DNA from: Verrucomicrobiota bacterium | GTDB taxonomy: Bacteria; Verrucomicrobiota; Verrucomicrobiia; Chthoniobacterales; UBA10450 | Length of the DNA stretch: 64,000 nt | Direction of reading: 5' to 3' | Assembly: GCA_003219695.1 (NCBI GenBank) | Contig: QHQA01000050.1 | Span: forward strand, 1 to 64,000 | Shown: one piece after another, positions 49,150 through 58,089 of the stretch | Layout of the letters: each line of letters begins with the position of its first letter | Numbering within the stretch: the stretch's first letter is position 1 | The notes under the pieces: generated by a model | The model's input: the letters and a program-made list of their open reading frames with translations, nothing else | Told to the model about the DNA's origin: nothing | Databases searched by the model: none | Program-made: the position numbers and the translations under genes

Positions 49150-49995
49150 TGGGACTGTCGGACTTAGGGAATCGGTTTGGGAACTGAGATGACCACAGGG
49201 CGGAGAGCGCGAGTAAAGAAAAAAACGAGTGGGCAGCGCGCTTGCACCGCTAAAAAGATTTCTCTGTGCGGTCCCGCAGTCTTCGGGAACAATTTGTTTC
49301 TCCTGCTTGTACTAAGCTTTTGCTGCGGCCAACAACTTCTTTTTGCGTTGCACCCCATCACGCAACTCTTCGGGAAGTTGCGTTCCTTCCGCGTCACTAT
49401 CGCTCGCATCGGCGGCTTGCGCTTTTTGCAAAAGCTCACTACAGAGCGCTTCCAGCTCCTGCTCGATCTCTTCCAGAGTGCGCACCGCTTTTGCCGAGCC
49501 CGCTCCGGCCATGCGCGCGTCCCATCGATACACACCGCCCCCAGACGCAGCAGCCCCGCTTCTCGCGCCATTAATAAAATCTGCCCAAAACTCTCTCGGA
49601 AAAGCGCCTCGTTCTCCGGTCGAAACTTCGCAATGGTGTCGTGGTCGGGATGATGATTGGCGCACAAGTAACGTAGCGCCACACTGTCGTAGGTGGCCCC
49701 CGCGATCCGCCGCGAACTAAAAAGCCCCGTGCAATAGGCATAAATCAAAAGCGCCATCATCATGCTGGGAGGATATTGCGCGCTGCCGCTGCCGCGCGCG
49801 TTGAGCTGCGCCCCCCGCATATCGCACAGCTCCACCGCTTCCAGAACCAGATGCGCCAGATCGTTCTTTCCGCCACCCACTCCCGCAAGTCCGGCGGTAA
49901 CAACATTGGCGTTTGCCGATCGATATTAACCAAACGTTCAGCCATGCAACGGCTGTTTACTCAATCTACTGGTCCAATAAAGTCCGACAGTCCCA
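49150..49995. mobile_element. Decayed IS1182-like insertion sequence with 16-bp terminal inverted repeats
   Basis: TGGGACTGTCGGACTT at 49150-49165 is the exact inverse of AAGTCCGACAGTCCCA at 49980-49995. The 846-bp element is shorter than a full IS1182 (about 1.5 kb or more) and carries a transposase fragment with two frameshifts. It is therefore an internally deleted, non-autonomous copy that could only be moved in trans. No clear target duplication is visible. Confidence 0.82.
49312..49945 (-). pseudogene. IS1182-family transposase fragment
   Basis: N-terminal half only, in three frames. VNIDRQTPMLLPPDLREWVA is followed by a shift near 49868, then NDLAHLVLEAVELCDMRGAQ, SAQYPPSMMMALLIYAYCTG and DHDTIAKFRPENEALFRESF, then VCIDGTR with a second shift near 49515, then MAGAGSAKAVRTLEEIEQEL to a stop at 49312. 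These are the DUF772 helical region and first catalytic Asp of IS1182/IS5-type DDE transposases. The C-terminal catalytic part is gone. Confidence 0.85.
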
Positions 49996-50067
49996 AGGAC
50001 GCCTGCAATACCTTATGCGATAATCCTCAGCGCCAGGCTCCGTTCACGCGCTAATTCCAATACTTGG

Positions 50068-51558
50068 CTAGCCGTTTGGAGCTCCCGCGAAGTAGCGTAA
50101 GGCGCGTAAACTTGGCAGAAAAAAATAAGCACCGCCGCGCAGAGTAATAAATTGCGGCAGGCCGCAAACGCGTCGTCGCAGACCACCGTCCTCTGGCATC
50201 GTGAAAGCGCTGGTAACCGGGCAGCCGGGTAGCGACCCGCGATTGCCGAGCAACGGGTCGCTCTCCCCGGTTAAGCCAGAGAACTTGGTGTTCATAATCC
50301 AGGCGTTTTGCAGAAACTCGAATTGCCGGGAGATGTTGGGATTGAGACAGATGAAATGTAGTCCGCGCGGCGACTCGTTAGGCGGCCCTGGCTGGAGCGC
50401 TTCTTCAGGCGATAGCTCGGAACCGTACTCCCGGCCGCGTCGAAGAATGCGATGGAAACGAACCGATGAAGTTAAATCGTCGTAGAACCTCTTCGGACCG
50501 AAACCCAGCATGATAATAAGTTTTCTCAACGCGCTGAGGTGTTGCTCAGGGAAGTCGGTGTTCCGCGGATTCGCCCGCCGAATATGCGCGCCGAAAGGGC
50601 AGTGCGCGCCTGCCGGATCGCTTTCATAAGTAAATTGATTTTGCTGCGCTGATTTTGGATCCACGCCGGGAATCGGTTCATCCTGGGTCGGCGCCAGAGG
50701 ATCCCCTGCTAGCGTGCGGCCAACCATTTTCGCGCCCAGTTGCGCTGCGTCCGCAAGATTTCCACCGGCTTGCTCGTAAAGGAACTGCCAAAACTTTCGG
50801 ACATCCTGTTCCAATTGCCGCATCACAAGATAGGTGCCGTTGCGGCCAAGATCTTTCTTCGCAGGCGCTTCCCCTGCGGACGGTAAGTCTGTGCTGGTAG
50901 CATCGGGTTCCAGCAAAGGCCGATCGGTAAATTTTCCGTATTCGTTGCGATAGCCGAGCAGGAATTCACCTAGTGCGGTGATGTTGGTGTATTGCAACTG
51001 GGTACATGGCGTTCGACGCTGCTGTTCCCAGTCGATCTGTGGCTGGCTAATGCCATCGGCGAAACTAAAGGGTTCATTTCCATCCAGATTGCTGGTCCCT
51101 AGCCAGGTCATCTCCTCGAACGCATCACTCCAACTGCTACCCTTAGTCGTTTGAACAAATGAATCGAACTGGTCTGGTTCGCCAAAGAACATGATCACGG
51201 CGTGTGGCTCGCGACCGTAGCCACCCCAGAACCACTTTGATGGCGCGTTATCTCCAACATCGCCCAGTTGCCGGCTGCGGCTTTCTTGCGCCATCCCCCC
51301 ACGAAACTCGTGCGAGAAACCGGCGATGACAGACTCCGGAACGCCAAGCTTCTCGAGGCCAGGCGCCGTGAACGCAATGTTCAGGGCCGTCTTCGGTGGC
51401 GGCTTCTGCTCAACCGCGCTCGTTACTGAGGCGGCGCGCAACCACGCTTTCGCCGCCGCCACGTTTTTCACGCGCACGAGCGCATAAGACGCACTCGTGA
51501 GGCGGCCGTAGCCGAAGCGAACCAGGCCTTGCACGTCGGCGTAATCCACTTCACTCAT
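50068..51558 (-). CDS. Dye-decolorizing (DyP-type) heme peroxidase
   Basis: 496 residues from ATG 51558, which overlaps the upstream stop as ATGA. The distal FSFADGIS motif (GxxDG type) and the proximal His in FGAHIRRANPRNTDFP are intact, with GRNGTYLVMRQLEQDVRKFW between them. No signal peptide or Tat motif is seen, so the enzyme is cytoplasmic or exported with a partner. DyP peroxidases oxidise phenolics and dyes with peroxide. It is the last gene of an eight-gene redox cluster with GMC oxidoreductase, catalase-like proteins and cytochromes. The GMC enzyme could supply its H2O2, which is inference. Confidence 0.9.
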   Translation of the reverse strand: MSEVDYADVQGLVRFGYGRLTSASYALVRVKNVAAAKAWLRAASVTSAVEQKPPPKTALNIAFTAPGLEKLGVPESVIAGFSHEFRGGMAQESRSRQLGDVGDNAPSKWFWGGYGREPHAVIMFFGEPDQFDSFVQTTKGSSWSDAFEEMTWLGTSNLDGNEPFSFADGISQPQIDWEQQRRTPCTQLQYTNITALGEFLLGYRNEYGKFTDRPLLEPDATSTDLPSAGEAPAKKDLGRNGTYLVMRQLEQDVRKFWQFLYEQAGGNLADAAQLGAKMVGRTLAGDPLAPTQDEPIPGVDPKSAQQNQFTYESDPAGAHCPFGAHIRRANPRNTDFPEQHLSALRKLIIMLGFGPKRFYDDLTSSVRFHRILRRGREYGSELSPEEALQPGPPNESPRGLHFICLNPNISRQFEFLQNAWIMNTKFSGLTGESDPLLGNRGSLPGCPVTSAFTMPEDGGLRRRVCGLPQFITLRGGAYFFLPSLRALRYFAGAPNG

Positions 51559-52856
51559 AGCAGTGCGACCCATTGGCAGAGTTCATCGTCAGTCATGGAC
51601 GGCGTCTCCAATCCCTGGCGAATGCGCGTGTGTCTCTCCAGATCGACGGCGGTCAGGCCTGGATAGGCCTTGTACCAGACTTGGCTCGGCAACGTATGCC
51701 GGCGGAGGTATTCCTTGTAATTCCGTTCGTCGATGCAGCCATCCAGCACCAGCCAATTCGTTCTGGGATAACCGATGCCGTTGCTGAAGGAAGCGTTTAA
51801 CCCGAAACCAGTCTTGTTGATGAAGTCATCCATGTAACTCTCGACGCTGCCGTCGTAATTGCTGCAAAAGATCATTCGCTCTGTGCCCGCTACAAATACC
51901 CAGCGCGCAAAGTGAATCGAGCGTATGCGACCCAGACGGCCGGGCCGGGTAATATGCCGCGCGCCGTAGTTGACGGTTTTAAGCACGCCGATTGTCGTCA
52001 ACAGTCGTACCAAACCCGGCTTTAGGCTGCCCATCGCGCTGAACTGGTTTGTGACGTCGTGGTCTTCGAATTTCGAGAGGTCCTCGGAATGCTTTTGATC
52101 GGCTGTGGGACAAACTTCAGGATCGCTTTTCTCCAAGCGGCGAAGCGCAATAATGTAAAACGGAGCAAGAACGACCAGCAGTGGTGACACGAGCAACGCC
52201 AGCAGTGGCAGACCAATCAGGTGCAGCAAGTTTTTAATCTGCCATCCTATGGGCGTTGGATTTTCCCTGGATAACATTAGTCGTCCACCCGATTTCTCCG
52301 CCTTGACAAAGCTCCGCAATTTTTCGTGAAGCTCGCGCGGCGCCAGGCCCTCAAAAGTACCAGCGTTTTTCTCGATGTAGCTTTGAACCGCCTCGTAAAG
52401 CGCGGCCTCTTCGCGAATCTGACGCACCGTGCGACCCCGCCAATTGACGTAAGCGGCAATGGCGGGAGCATGATGCTGTTTCATCCATGCGAGAAGATTG
52501 GTTTCGGAGGTAAACCCTTCGCAGCATGAAAAAATTCTGACCAAGCCTTTGCCGGCGCGCTTAATCAACTTACCCAAAAAAGCATTTGCATCGCCATCGA
52601 CATCTCCCAGGAATGCCAGGTAGAGCGGATACTGGCGCGGAGCTAATCCATAGACACGAATGTCTTCAGTCGTCTTATCGTCGAGAATAACGAATCGCGC
52701 GAAATGGAGCTCGTCGAATTCCGCGAAAGGAATCAGCTCGTTGTTTGGGTCCACCCGACCTGGCGCACGGTTCATCGAATCAAGCAACTGCCGAAGCTCC
52801 ACCTCGCGCTCGGGCTTGATGGCCGCGACAACCATGAAGTTCGACTGCGGAGTCAT
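51555..52856 (-). CDS. Unknown protein of the peroxidase cluster, membrane-associated
   Basis: 433 residues. I do not recognise the family with confidence. The N-terminal half looks like a repeated ferredoxin-type alpha/beta domain (SNFMVVAAIKPEREVELRQL, HFARFVILDD, YPLYLAFLGDVDG). A hydrophobic hairpin (HLIGLPLLALLVSPLLVVLA) lies near residue 225. The C-terminal half again has IHFARWVFVAGTERMIFCSN and NGIGYPRTNWLVLDG, resembling the N-terminal half. An internal duplication of a DyP/chlorite-dismutase-like fold is therefore possible. It lies 6 bp after the catalase-like gene and overlaps the DyP start by 4 bp, so it is tightly coupled to both. Confidence 0.75.
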   Translation of the reverse strand: MTPQSNFMVVAAIKPEREVELRQLLDSMNRAPGRVDPNNELIPFAEFDELHFARFVILDDKTTEDIRVYGLAPRQYPLYLAFLGDVDGDANAFLGKLIKRAGKGLVRIFSCCEGFTSETNLLAWMKQHHAPAIAAYVNWRGRTVRQIREEAALYEAVQSYIEKNAGTFEGLAPRELHEKLRSFVKAEKSGGRLMLSRENPTPIGWQIKNLLHLIGLPLLALLVSPLLVVLAPFYIIALRRLEKSDPEVCPTADQKHSEDLSKFEDHDVTNQFSAMGSLKPGLVRLLTTIGVLKTVNYGARHITRPGRLGRIRSIHFARWVFVAGTERMIFCSNYDGSVESYMDDFINKTGFGLNASFSNGIGYPRTNWLVLDGCIDERNYKEYLRRHTLPSQVWYKAYPGLTAVDLERHTRIRQGLETPSMTDDELCQWVALL

Positions 52857-52862
52857 AGCCGC

Positions 52863-54089
52863 CTACTCGAACACCTCGTCACCGCTAGGCTCGTAATGAG
52901 GGACCTTGTTCATGTTGTGCCGCAGAGTGGATAACTCGAGATACATCCGTTTTCGGGCGCGGCTTTGATTACCCAGGGGGCGATGCTCGGCGATGGTATG
53001 CCAGGGGTTATAGGAAAGTTTCTTGGCAAATTCCATTTGTGCCGGCGAATCGAATTTCTGCTTTGGCAGCCGCAGCGTTGCCACCGAGACGCGTGGCGAA
53101 AGTTTCTCTGGCCAGAGCACGCCGTTGTTTTCAATCGGCATCAGGAACGAATCGGTCTGCAATTGCACGCGAAAGTCCAGTTCCACGTCTCCCTCACTTA
53201 GCGCTTTGACCATTGCATCGCGCAGGTAATCGTCCGGCGGGCGCAGAGGCAGCCGCGGGATCGGAGTTTTCTTCGTCGTCTTTGGCCAGACGGAATATTG
53301 CATCGCCTGGCCTTCGCCTAACAAATACGGCACGCAACTAAAGTAAGGAGCTTCGAAGGGGCTGCTCTGCGTTTTCACCCAGAATCCCTGCATGATCATG
53401 TCCAGGACGTGCGGTTGCTCGAGATTGACGAAATGAAAAATTTGCGCGTTTTTCACGCTCCATTTTTGCAGGTGCGCATTGGACTTTACGTCCTGAGTGA
53501 CAAACGTCGGCGTGGACACGCCAAACATGTCGAGCGTAAATTTCTCCTCATCCATCAACTTTGGCCCGAGCACACCCATGAGTTTGATGCTAATGCTCAT
53601 GAAGCCCACATCGTCGATGTCAGGAGTGATGTAAGGACCCGGCCCGGAAAAGCGCACCCAGCAGCGGAACGTTTGTGGCTTGGCATAGATGCCGTGTCGA
53701 AACTGCGGCGGGAGATTGTCGTGAACAATAAACTCGCCTCGCACAATCCCCTGTGTTTTGGTGTTGCCACCACGCTCAAACCCGCCTGGTTTCCAGAGTC
53801 CGCGCATCTGGGTCGTAAAGCTCGAGATGATTGAATCGAGATATTCCTCCTCGTTCGGCAGCGGTTTTTCCTCAGCGATTTTCAAGCCTTCATCCTTGCG
53901 CTGCTTGTTAATCAACGCGGTGACGAGGCGCGCGATTGGATCGCGAAGAGTGGCGTCGAATGCCGGGCGGAGCCACGGATCGATTCGCCGTTCCATCTGC
54001 AAAAGGAACATCACGGTATTGCTCACCCAATTTAAGAACCGCGAGCCTGTATTGGCGTGCGGCATTGGGCGGCTGACGTTCGAATTCAC
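52863..54089 (-). CDS. Catalase-like heme protein
   Basis: 408 residues from GTG 54089 (GGAGGT just upstream). VRGEFIVHDNLPPQFRHGIY and FRCWVRFSGPGPYITPDIDD resemble the catalase core, and LSYNPWHTIAEHRPLGNQSR then ARKRMYLELSTLR matches the C-terminal catalase motif. Family members without full catalase activity include heme enzymes acting on lipid hydroperoxides. The distal His motif is not in its classical form, so peroxide disproportionation is uncertain. It sits in a tight run with the unknown at 51555 and the small protein at 54117. Confidence 0.78.
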   Translation of the reverse strand: MNSNVSRPMPHANTGSRFLNWVSNTVMFLLQMERRIDPWLRPAFDATLRDPIARLVTALINKQRKDEGLKIAEEKPLPNEEEYLDSIISSFTTQMRGLWKPGGFERGGNTKTQGIVRGEFIVHDNLPPQFRHGIYAKPQTFRCWVRFSGPGPYITPDIDDVGFMSISIKLMGVLGPKLMDEEKFTLDMFGVSTPTFVTQDVKSNAHLQKWSVKNAQIFHFVNLEQPHVLDMIMQGFWVKTQSSPFEAPYFSCVPYLLGEGQAMQYSVWPKTTKKTPIPRLPLRPPDDYLRDAMVKALSEGDVELDFRVQLQTDSFLMPIENNGVLWPEKLSPRVSVATLRLPKQKFDSPAQMEFAKKLSYNPWHTIAEHRPLGNQSRARKRMYLELSTLRHNMNKVPHYEPSGDEVFE

Positions 54090-54116
54090 GGCACCTCCGA
54101 TGGCCGTACGATCTGA

Positions 54117-54560
54117 TTACGCCGAGGCCGGAAACTCAAGCGCAAAATCGATCAATCGTTTTTTGCCCAGATAAACTTTGCCCAGATAAATGTGCGGCGC
54201 GACTTCGCGGATCTCGTCGCGAACCCAATGCGCGACGAGCGAAGTCTCCGAATAATCCAGCACAATGCACTCCTTGTTATCCAGCCAGCTGGGTCCCTTA
54301 TAGACCTTGGCGATGATCGCGTTCAGTCCGAAGGGCAAAATCTTGTTTCGCAAAACGCCTTTGGCCGGATCGAATACTTTGCCCTGCCACGCGAAATGAT
54401 TGATGAAATTGGCGATGCTCTCCGTGTATGTGGTTCCCGGCGCGACGATCGCCGTGCCTTTGGCTTCGCCGCTCGGAATTTCGCCTGTCGGACTTTGTGT
54501 GAAAAGATCGTCCAGCTGTTGCTGCGACATTTTTAACATTTCGGCAACTGTGACAGCCAT
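54117..54560 (-). CDS. Small conserved protein of the peroxidase cluster, unknown function
   Basis: 147 residues; the ATG is preceded by GAAAGGAAC. The N-terminus AEMLKMSQQQLDDLFTQSPT is helical, followed by GEIPSGEAKGTAIVAPGTTY and beta-rich NKECIVLDYSETSLVAHWVR and HIYLGKVYLGKKRLIDFALE. There is no signal peptide or metal motif. The pattern suggests a soluble beta-barrel binding a small or lipidic ligand, but that is a guess. It lies 27 bp before the catalase-like gene and after a 190-bp gap that could hold a promoter. Confidence 0.75.
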   Translation of the reverse strand: MAVTVAEMLKMSQQQLDDLFTQSPTGEIPSGEAKGTAIVAPGTTYTESIANFINHFAWQGKVFDPAKGVLRNKILPFGLNAIIAKVYKGPSWLDNKECIVLDYSETSLVAHWVRDEIREVAPHIYLGKVYLGKKRLIDFALEFPASA

Positions 54561-54750
54561 AATTTGTTCCTTTCGTTAGGAGTGAAATTCTATTGTTTTC
54601 AGATATTCGATGATTTCTCAAGAAAATTATCTCACGCAGTTGAGCTGCCTCATGCAAAGCGGATTTTCGCAGCGGCCGCTCGTTGATCGCCTGATGGGAT
54701 CACGAGGATTCATTCAATGATTTTTTGGCTCGAAACTGCCACGTCCCCAA

Positions 54751-55941
54751 CTACGGAGCTTGGTAAATGTGACCGGCTTTCAGCTTCATGTCGTGACGTC
54801 TTCTCAACTCATGCGCCAGTTCAGGGGCGATTTGTGCCGTGCTGAAAACCGATTGATAAAAATTCGGCTCTAAGGCGCCGCGGCCTTCCTGGCTTTTTTT
54901 GTATGCGATCTTTCGAGCCACGCCAAATTCGCTGGCCGGTTGCGGGATGCTGTTCAGCTTGTCGGCAGCCCAATTGCCTGGATTGGCGCCCATTTCGGTG
55001 GCGAGAATTGCCCAGAGCCTGGGCTCCTCGGAGTCGAGGTCAGTCCGTGGGAACACGGTGACCCCGACTAATTGCTTGTGATTTTCCTGCCACGGCTGTG
55101 TCAGTGGTTTTGTCGGGGTTTTTTCTTCGCTCAAAAAAGGAATCCAAAATAATTGGAACTTGATATCTCCTCGCGCTTGTTTGTTTTTCCAGTCCTCAGT
55201 AAGGTGGCGTGGGCTAACGTGGAAACCGGGAGCGTGATTTTCCTCGCGGGTGGGAACGAAAGTGAATTTGCCGCCGGTGCCGCCGACTTCCACGATGCCC
55301 GTCCAGTATCTTTGATACGCGGTGCTAGAGAGAGCCGTCGGCAATGTTTGTTTGGTCAGGTGGAGCAAAGTTTCACCAGCTTTGATCACGCCCATGCGAT
55401 GCGCTAGCGCAAGGCCGAATTCGGTTTGCTGTGCGCCGAGATTCACGAGGTCATGCGCGCCAAGTTTTCCGATGAAGGGGACGTCGGCACCCGCCGATGC
55501 CGCGGTCGCGTAGAGCACGGACATGAATTCGCGGTGATTGTCAGTGGGCGCAGTCGGGTTGTTGATGCCGAGAAAATCCACGCGCTGGCCGTCTGGAGTT
55601 TGAAAGGCGACCATGATGCCGAGAAAATCCGGATTGGTTTCCACGTGCGGCGTGCCCAGTCCCGTGGAAATTCGGCCAACGCCGGTGTACTGCGCGCCGG
55701 GCTGAAAAAGCCCAACGCCGTACAAGGGTTCAGGCACATCGTTCGCAATTTGGAGAACCACTCTGCTGCCAGCGATTTGGTATTGGTGCGCCACACGGTC
55801 GAGGAATTTAAGATCTGCGGAGTTGGCCAGAAGTTTCCGCTGGATATCAGGAATCTCGGCCACATCCTTGCCAATCGATTCCAGATCCGCTGCACTGGGA
55901 CGGAAAGGACACCACTGATTTTCGCCACCTGTGTTTTTCAA
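54751..55941 (-). CDS. Catalase-superfamily-like protein
   Basis: 396 residues from a TTG start that overlaps the upstream cytochrome stop (TTGA). GAQYTGVGRISTGLGTPHVE, NPDFLGIMVAFQTPDGQRVD and the C-terminal FGVARKIAYKKSQEGRG are reminiscent of catalase-fold proteins, more distant than the gene at 52863. No signal peptide is visible. Translational coupling to a diheme cytochrome suggests the two act together. The heme ligand Tyr cannot be placed from sequence alone. An alternative is a cluster-specific protein of unknown fold. Confidence 0.6.
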   Translation of the reverse strand: MKNTGGENQWCPFRPSAADLESIGKDVAEIPDIQRKLLANSADLKFLDRVAHQYQIAGSRVVLQIANDVPEPLYGVGLFQPGAQYTGVGRISTGLGTPHVETNPDFLGIMVAFQTPDGQRVDFLGINNPTAPTDNHREFMSVLYATAASAGADVPFIGKLGAHDLVNLGAQQTEFGLALAHRMGVIKAGETLLHLTKQTLPTALSSTAYQRYWTGIVEVGGTGGKFTFVPTREENHAPGFHVSPRHLTEDWKNKQARGDIKFQLFWIPFLSEEKTPTKPLTQPWQENHKQLVGVTVFPRTDLDSEEPRLWAILATEMGANPGNWAADKLNSIPQPASEFGVARKIAYKKSQEGRGALEPNFYQSVFSTAQIAPELAHELRRRHDMKLKAGHIYQAP

Positions 55942-58082
55942 AACGTTTTCAAATACTCGATGAGCGCACGCTTGTCAGTGTCGGATAAATCCGTGCCGAA
56001 ATAGTGACCCTTGTCCTCGATAAAATCGGGGCATTTGTTTGCTTTGATGAGATCGGGAACAAGGTTAGCGAATACTTTCTTGGCGGCTTCGTCATCCAAC
56101 TGTTGATCGCGGATCTTCTCTAGGTCCGCTTTAATTCTTGGAACCACAGTCAGCATATCCCACAAGCTTGGCTCGAGGTTTGCGATGAGATTGATTGGGG
56201 TTCCTGTGGGGATCGGACCTATGTTGAGGTATCCATCTTTGTCGCATCGGAAGCGCAAGGCCCAGGGAACGTATTCCCTGCGAATATGGAGGTAGCAGCG
56301 CTGGCTGGTGCGCCATATGGAGTCTGACCCTTTGCGCTTTTCCGGCCAGAGCAATTTTTCGATTGCATCGTCAAACGCATCCATGCGCCCCGCCACCGAG
56401 GGGTCGCCGGTGAATTTCCCAAGCATGTTAGTGTGCAACAGCGGCGCGGAACTCCAGACACTGCACAGCGATGGCGTCCGATAATAACCCGGGCCAACAT
56501 TTTTTTCTTTCGCTTTGAATTTAATCGGATGCGTTTGATCGAACGGGTTAAAAAATTCCAGTTCGCCCACGGGCGTGAGTTGCTTGTAAGTCAGCGACGA
56601 AAAGTTGTCCCAGATCTGGCCGGCTTTCGCGTTGGTTGCGAATGCGCGCGCGGAGTTGGTTTTGATTGTGTTCAAGGGATATCGCTTATCGTTTGACAGA
56701 AAATTGTTTTCTAAAAAATCCGGCGCCATTACCGCGGCGCGGAACCAGGCTTTACCTTCGCCGGAGCGCGGATCAATGTTCGGCGGCGGTTGTTTGCTCG
56801 AATGGCACGCGGCGCAGTTTTCGGCGAAAACTTCTTTTCCACGCGTCATCACGGCTGAATCCGTTGTGATGTAAGCCTGTCCGCCGGGTGCATCGGCGAG
56901 ATGAAAGGGTTTTAGCCGGCGAAAAAACGCAGCGACATTTGGCAGACGCTCTTCTGTCGCGCGCCAGAAAACGGAATGCTCGCGCGCATACGGAATCTCG
57001 AACGGTTTTTGCGGCGTCCGTCCGAGCAGCCGGTCATGGCGCGTGAGCCAATACTCGGAGAACATGCCGATGTTGACGTAAACGCGGATGGCTGCGCCAA
57101 GCACGCCAACAGAATCCGCGCCATCCTTCAGAATGTGCGGCACCGGCATCTCCTCTTTTTCACCCGGCAAACCGAGTGTTTCGCCTGCCATTTTTTCGGG
57201 CGTGGCGATGCATTCGCGTTCCGCCAGCAGAAAGATCGCATTGATCGCATTTGGATTGTTGATGTGGTCAGTTGCGATCCGCGAAGTATCGGAAGTGCCC
57301 CGCGGTTGCGCGGCGAGCATTTCGTAAAAGAAGCCGCCTTTCTCCACGTTGCAGGCGAACACCTTTCCTTCGTTGATGTATTGATTGCCAATCGCCGACG
57401 CCAGATTTTCCCAGCCCGGATTTTCCGGATCAGTCGGCGGATTACTCGGGTTCGGCGCAACGTGACAAGAGCCACACGCGACGCCGACGCGATACGGTCG
57501 CACAAGCTTGTTGTCATTGTAATAAGCCGGATCGTTTATGAAACGATCGCCGTTCCATTTCTTGCGCGCGGCGCCGTTGAATTCCGGATTCGGAAAAAGC
57601 CGAAAGCCGAGCACACCGGAAGGTTTGCCGCAAACGGTATCATCGATGCCTGCCGGCTCCGGCTGAACTTGTTCATCGAGACACAAGCCGAATTCATCCG
57701 GCTTGCTCGGCGCGCGGAATCCAGGCTCGTTCATCAGACCCAAAATTTTGAAGCGCTCGCCGCGCGGATATTTCCGGTTATCGAGCATCTTCAAGAGATC
57801 GATGAGCCCATAACTGTCCTGCGCGGCGTGGTTCCAAAAACGCTGGTCGCCTCCGCTCCAGAGGATCCAGGTATTGCGGCCCATGATTTCCTCCGGCGAA
57901 AGATCGATGCCGCCATCCATCGGTTTGAAAATGTCGGCGGCGATCTGTGGAAAATCGGCAGTTGTTTTACCAGCGGCTTTCGCTTCGTCGATCAGCTCGT
58001 TTTTCTCGCAGGCCGCCAGCGCAACGGAAAAAATCAGCGCTGAGCTTTTGGCAATTACAACGCGGGGAATCTTGATTTTCAT
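55938..58082 (-). CDS. Diheme cytochrome c lipoprotein
   Basis: 714 residues. A lipoprotein signal (ALIFSVALAAC, Cys25) predicts anchoring to a membrane on the periplasmic side. Two heme c sites are seen: VACGSCHVAP and ENCAACHSSKQP. Other shared blocks are GRNTWILWSGGDQRFWNHAA, GFRLFPNPEF, DHINNPNAINAIF and VNIGMFSEYWLTRHD, all also found in the cytochrome at 60220. Pairing with a GMC oxidoreductase 8 bp upstream suggests electron transfer from substrate oxidation. The remaining large domain has no family I can name. Confidence 0.85.
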   Translation of the reverse strand: MKIKIPRVVIAKSSALIFSVALAACEKNELIDEAKAAGKTTADFPQIAADIFKPMDGGIDLSPEEIMGRNTWILWSGGDQRFWNHAAQDSYGLIDLLKMLDNRKYPRGERFKILGLMNEPGFRAPSKPDEFGLCLDEQVQPEPAGIDDTVCGKPSGVLGFRLFPNPEFNGAARKKWNGDRFINDPAYYNDNKLVRPYRVGVACGSCHVAPNPSNPPTDPENPGWENLASAIGNQYINEGKVFACNVEKGGFFYEMLAAQPRGTSDTSRIATDHINNPNAINAIFLLAERECIATPEKMAGETLGLPGEKEEMPVPHILKDGADSVGVLGAAIRVYVNIGMFSEYWLTRHDRLLGRTPQKPFEIPYAREHSVFWRATEERLPNVAAFFRRLKPFHLADAPGGQAYITTDSAVMTRGKEVFAENCAACHSSKQPPPNIDPRSGEGKAWFRAAVMAPDFLENNFLSNDKRYPLNTIKTNSARAFATNAKAGQIWDNFSSLTYKQLTPVGELEFFNPFDQTHPIKFKAKEKNVGPGYYRTPSLCSVWSSAPLLHTNMLGKFTGDPSVAGRMDAFDDAIEKLLWPEKRKGSDSIWRTSQRCYLHIRREYVPWALRFRCDKDGYLNIGPIPTGTPINLIANLEPSLWDMLTVVPRIKADLEKIRDQQLDDEAAKKVFANLVPDLIKANKCPDFIEDKGHYFGTDLSDTDKRALIEYLKTF

Positions 58083-58089
58083 CGAACAC

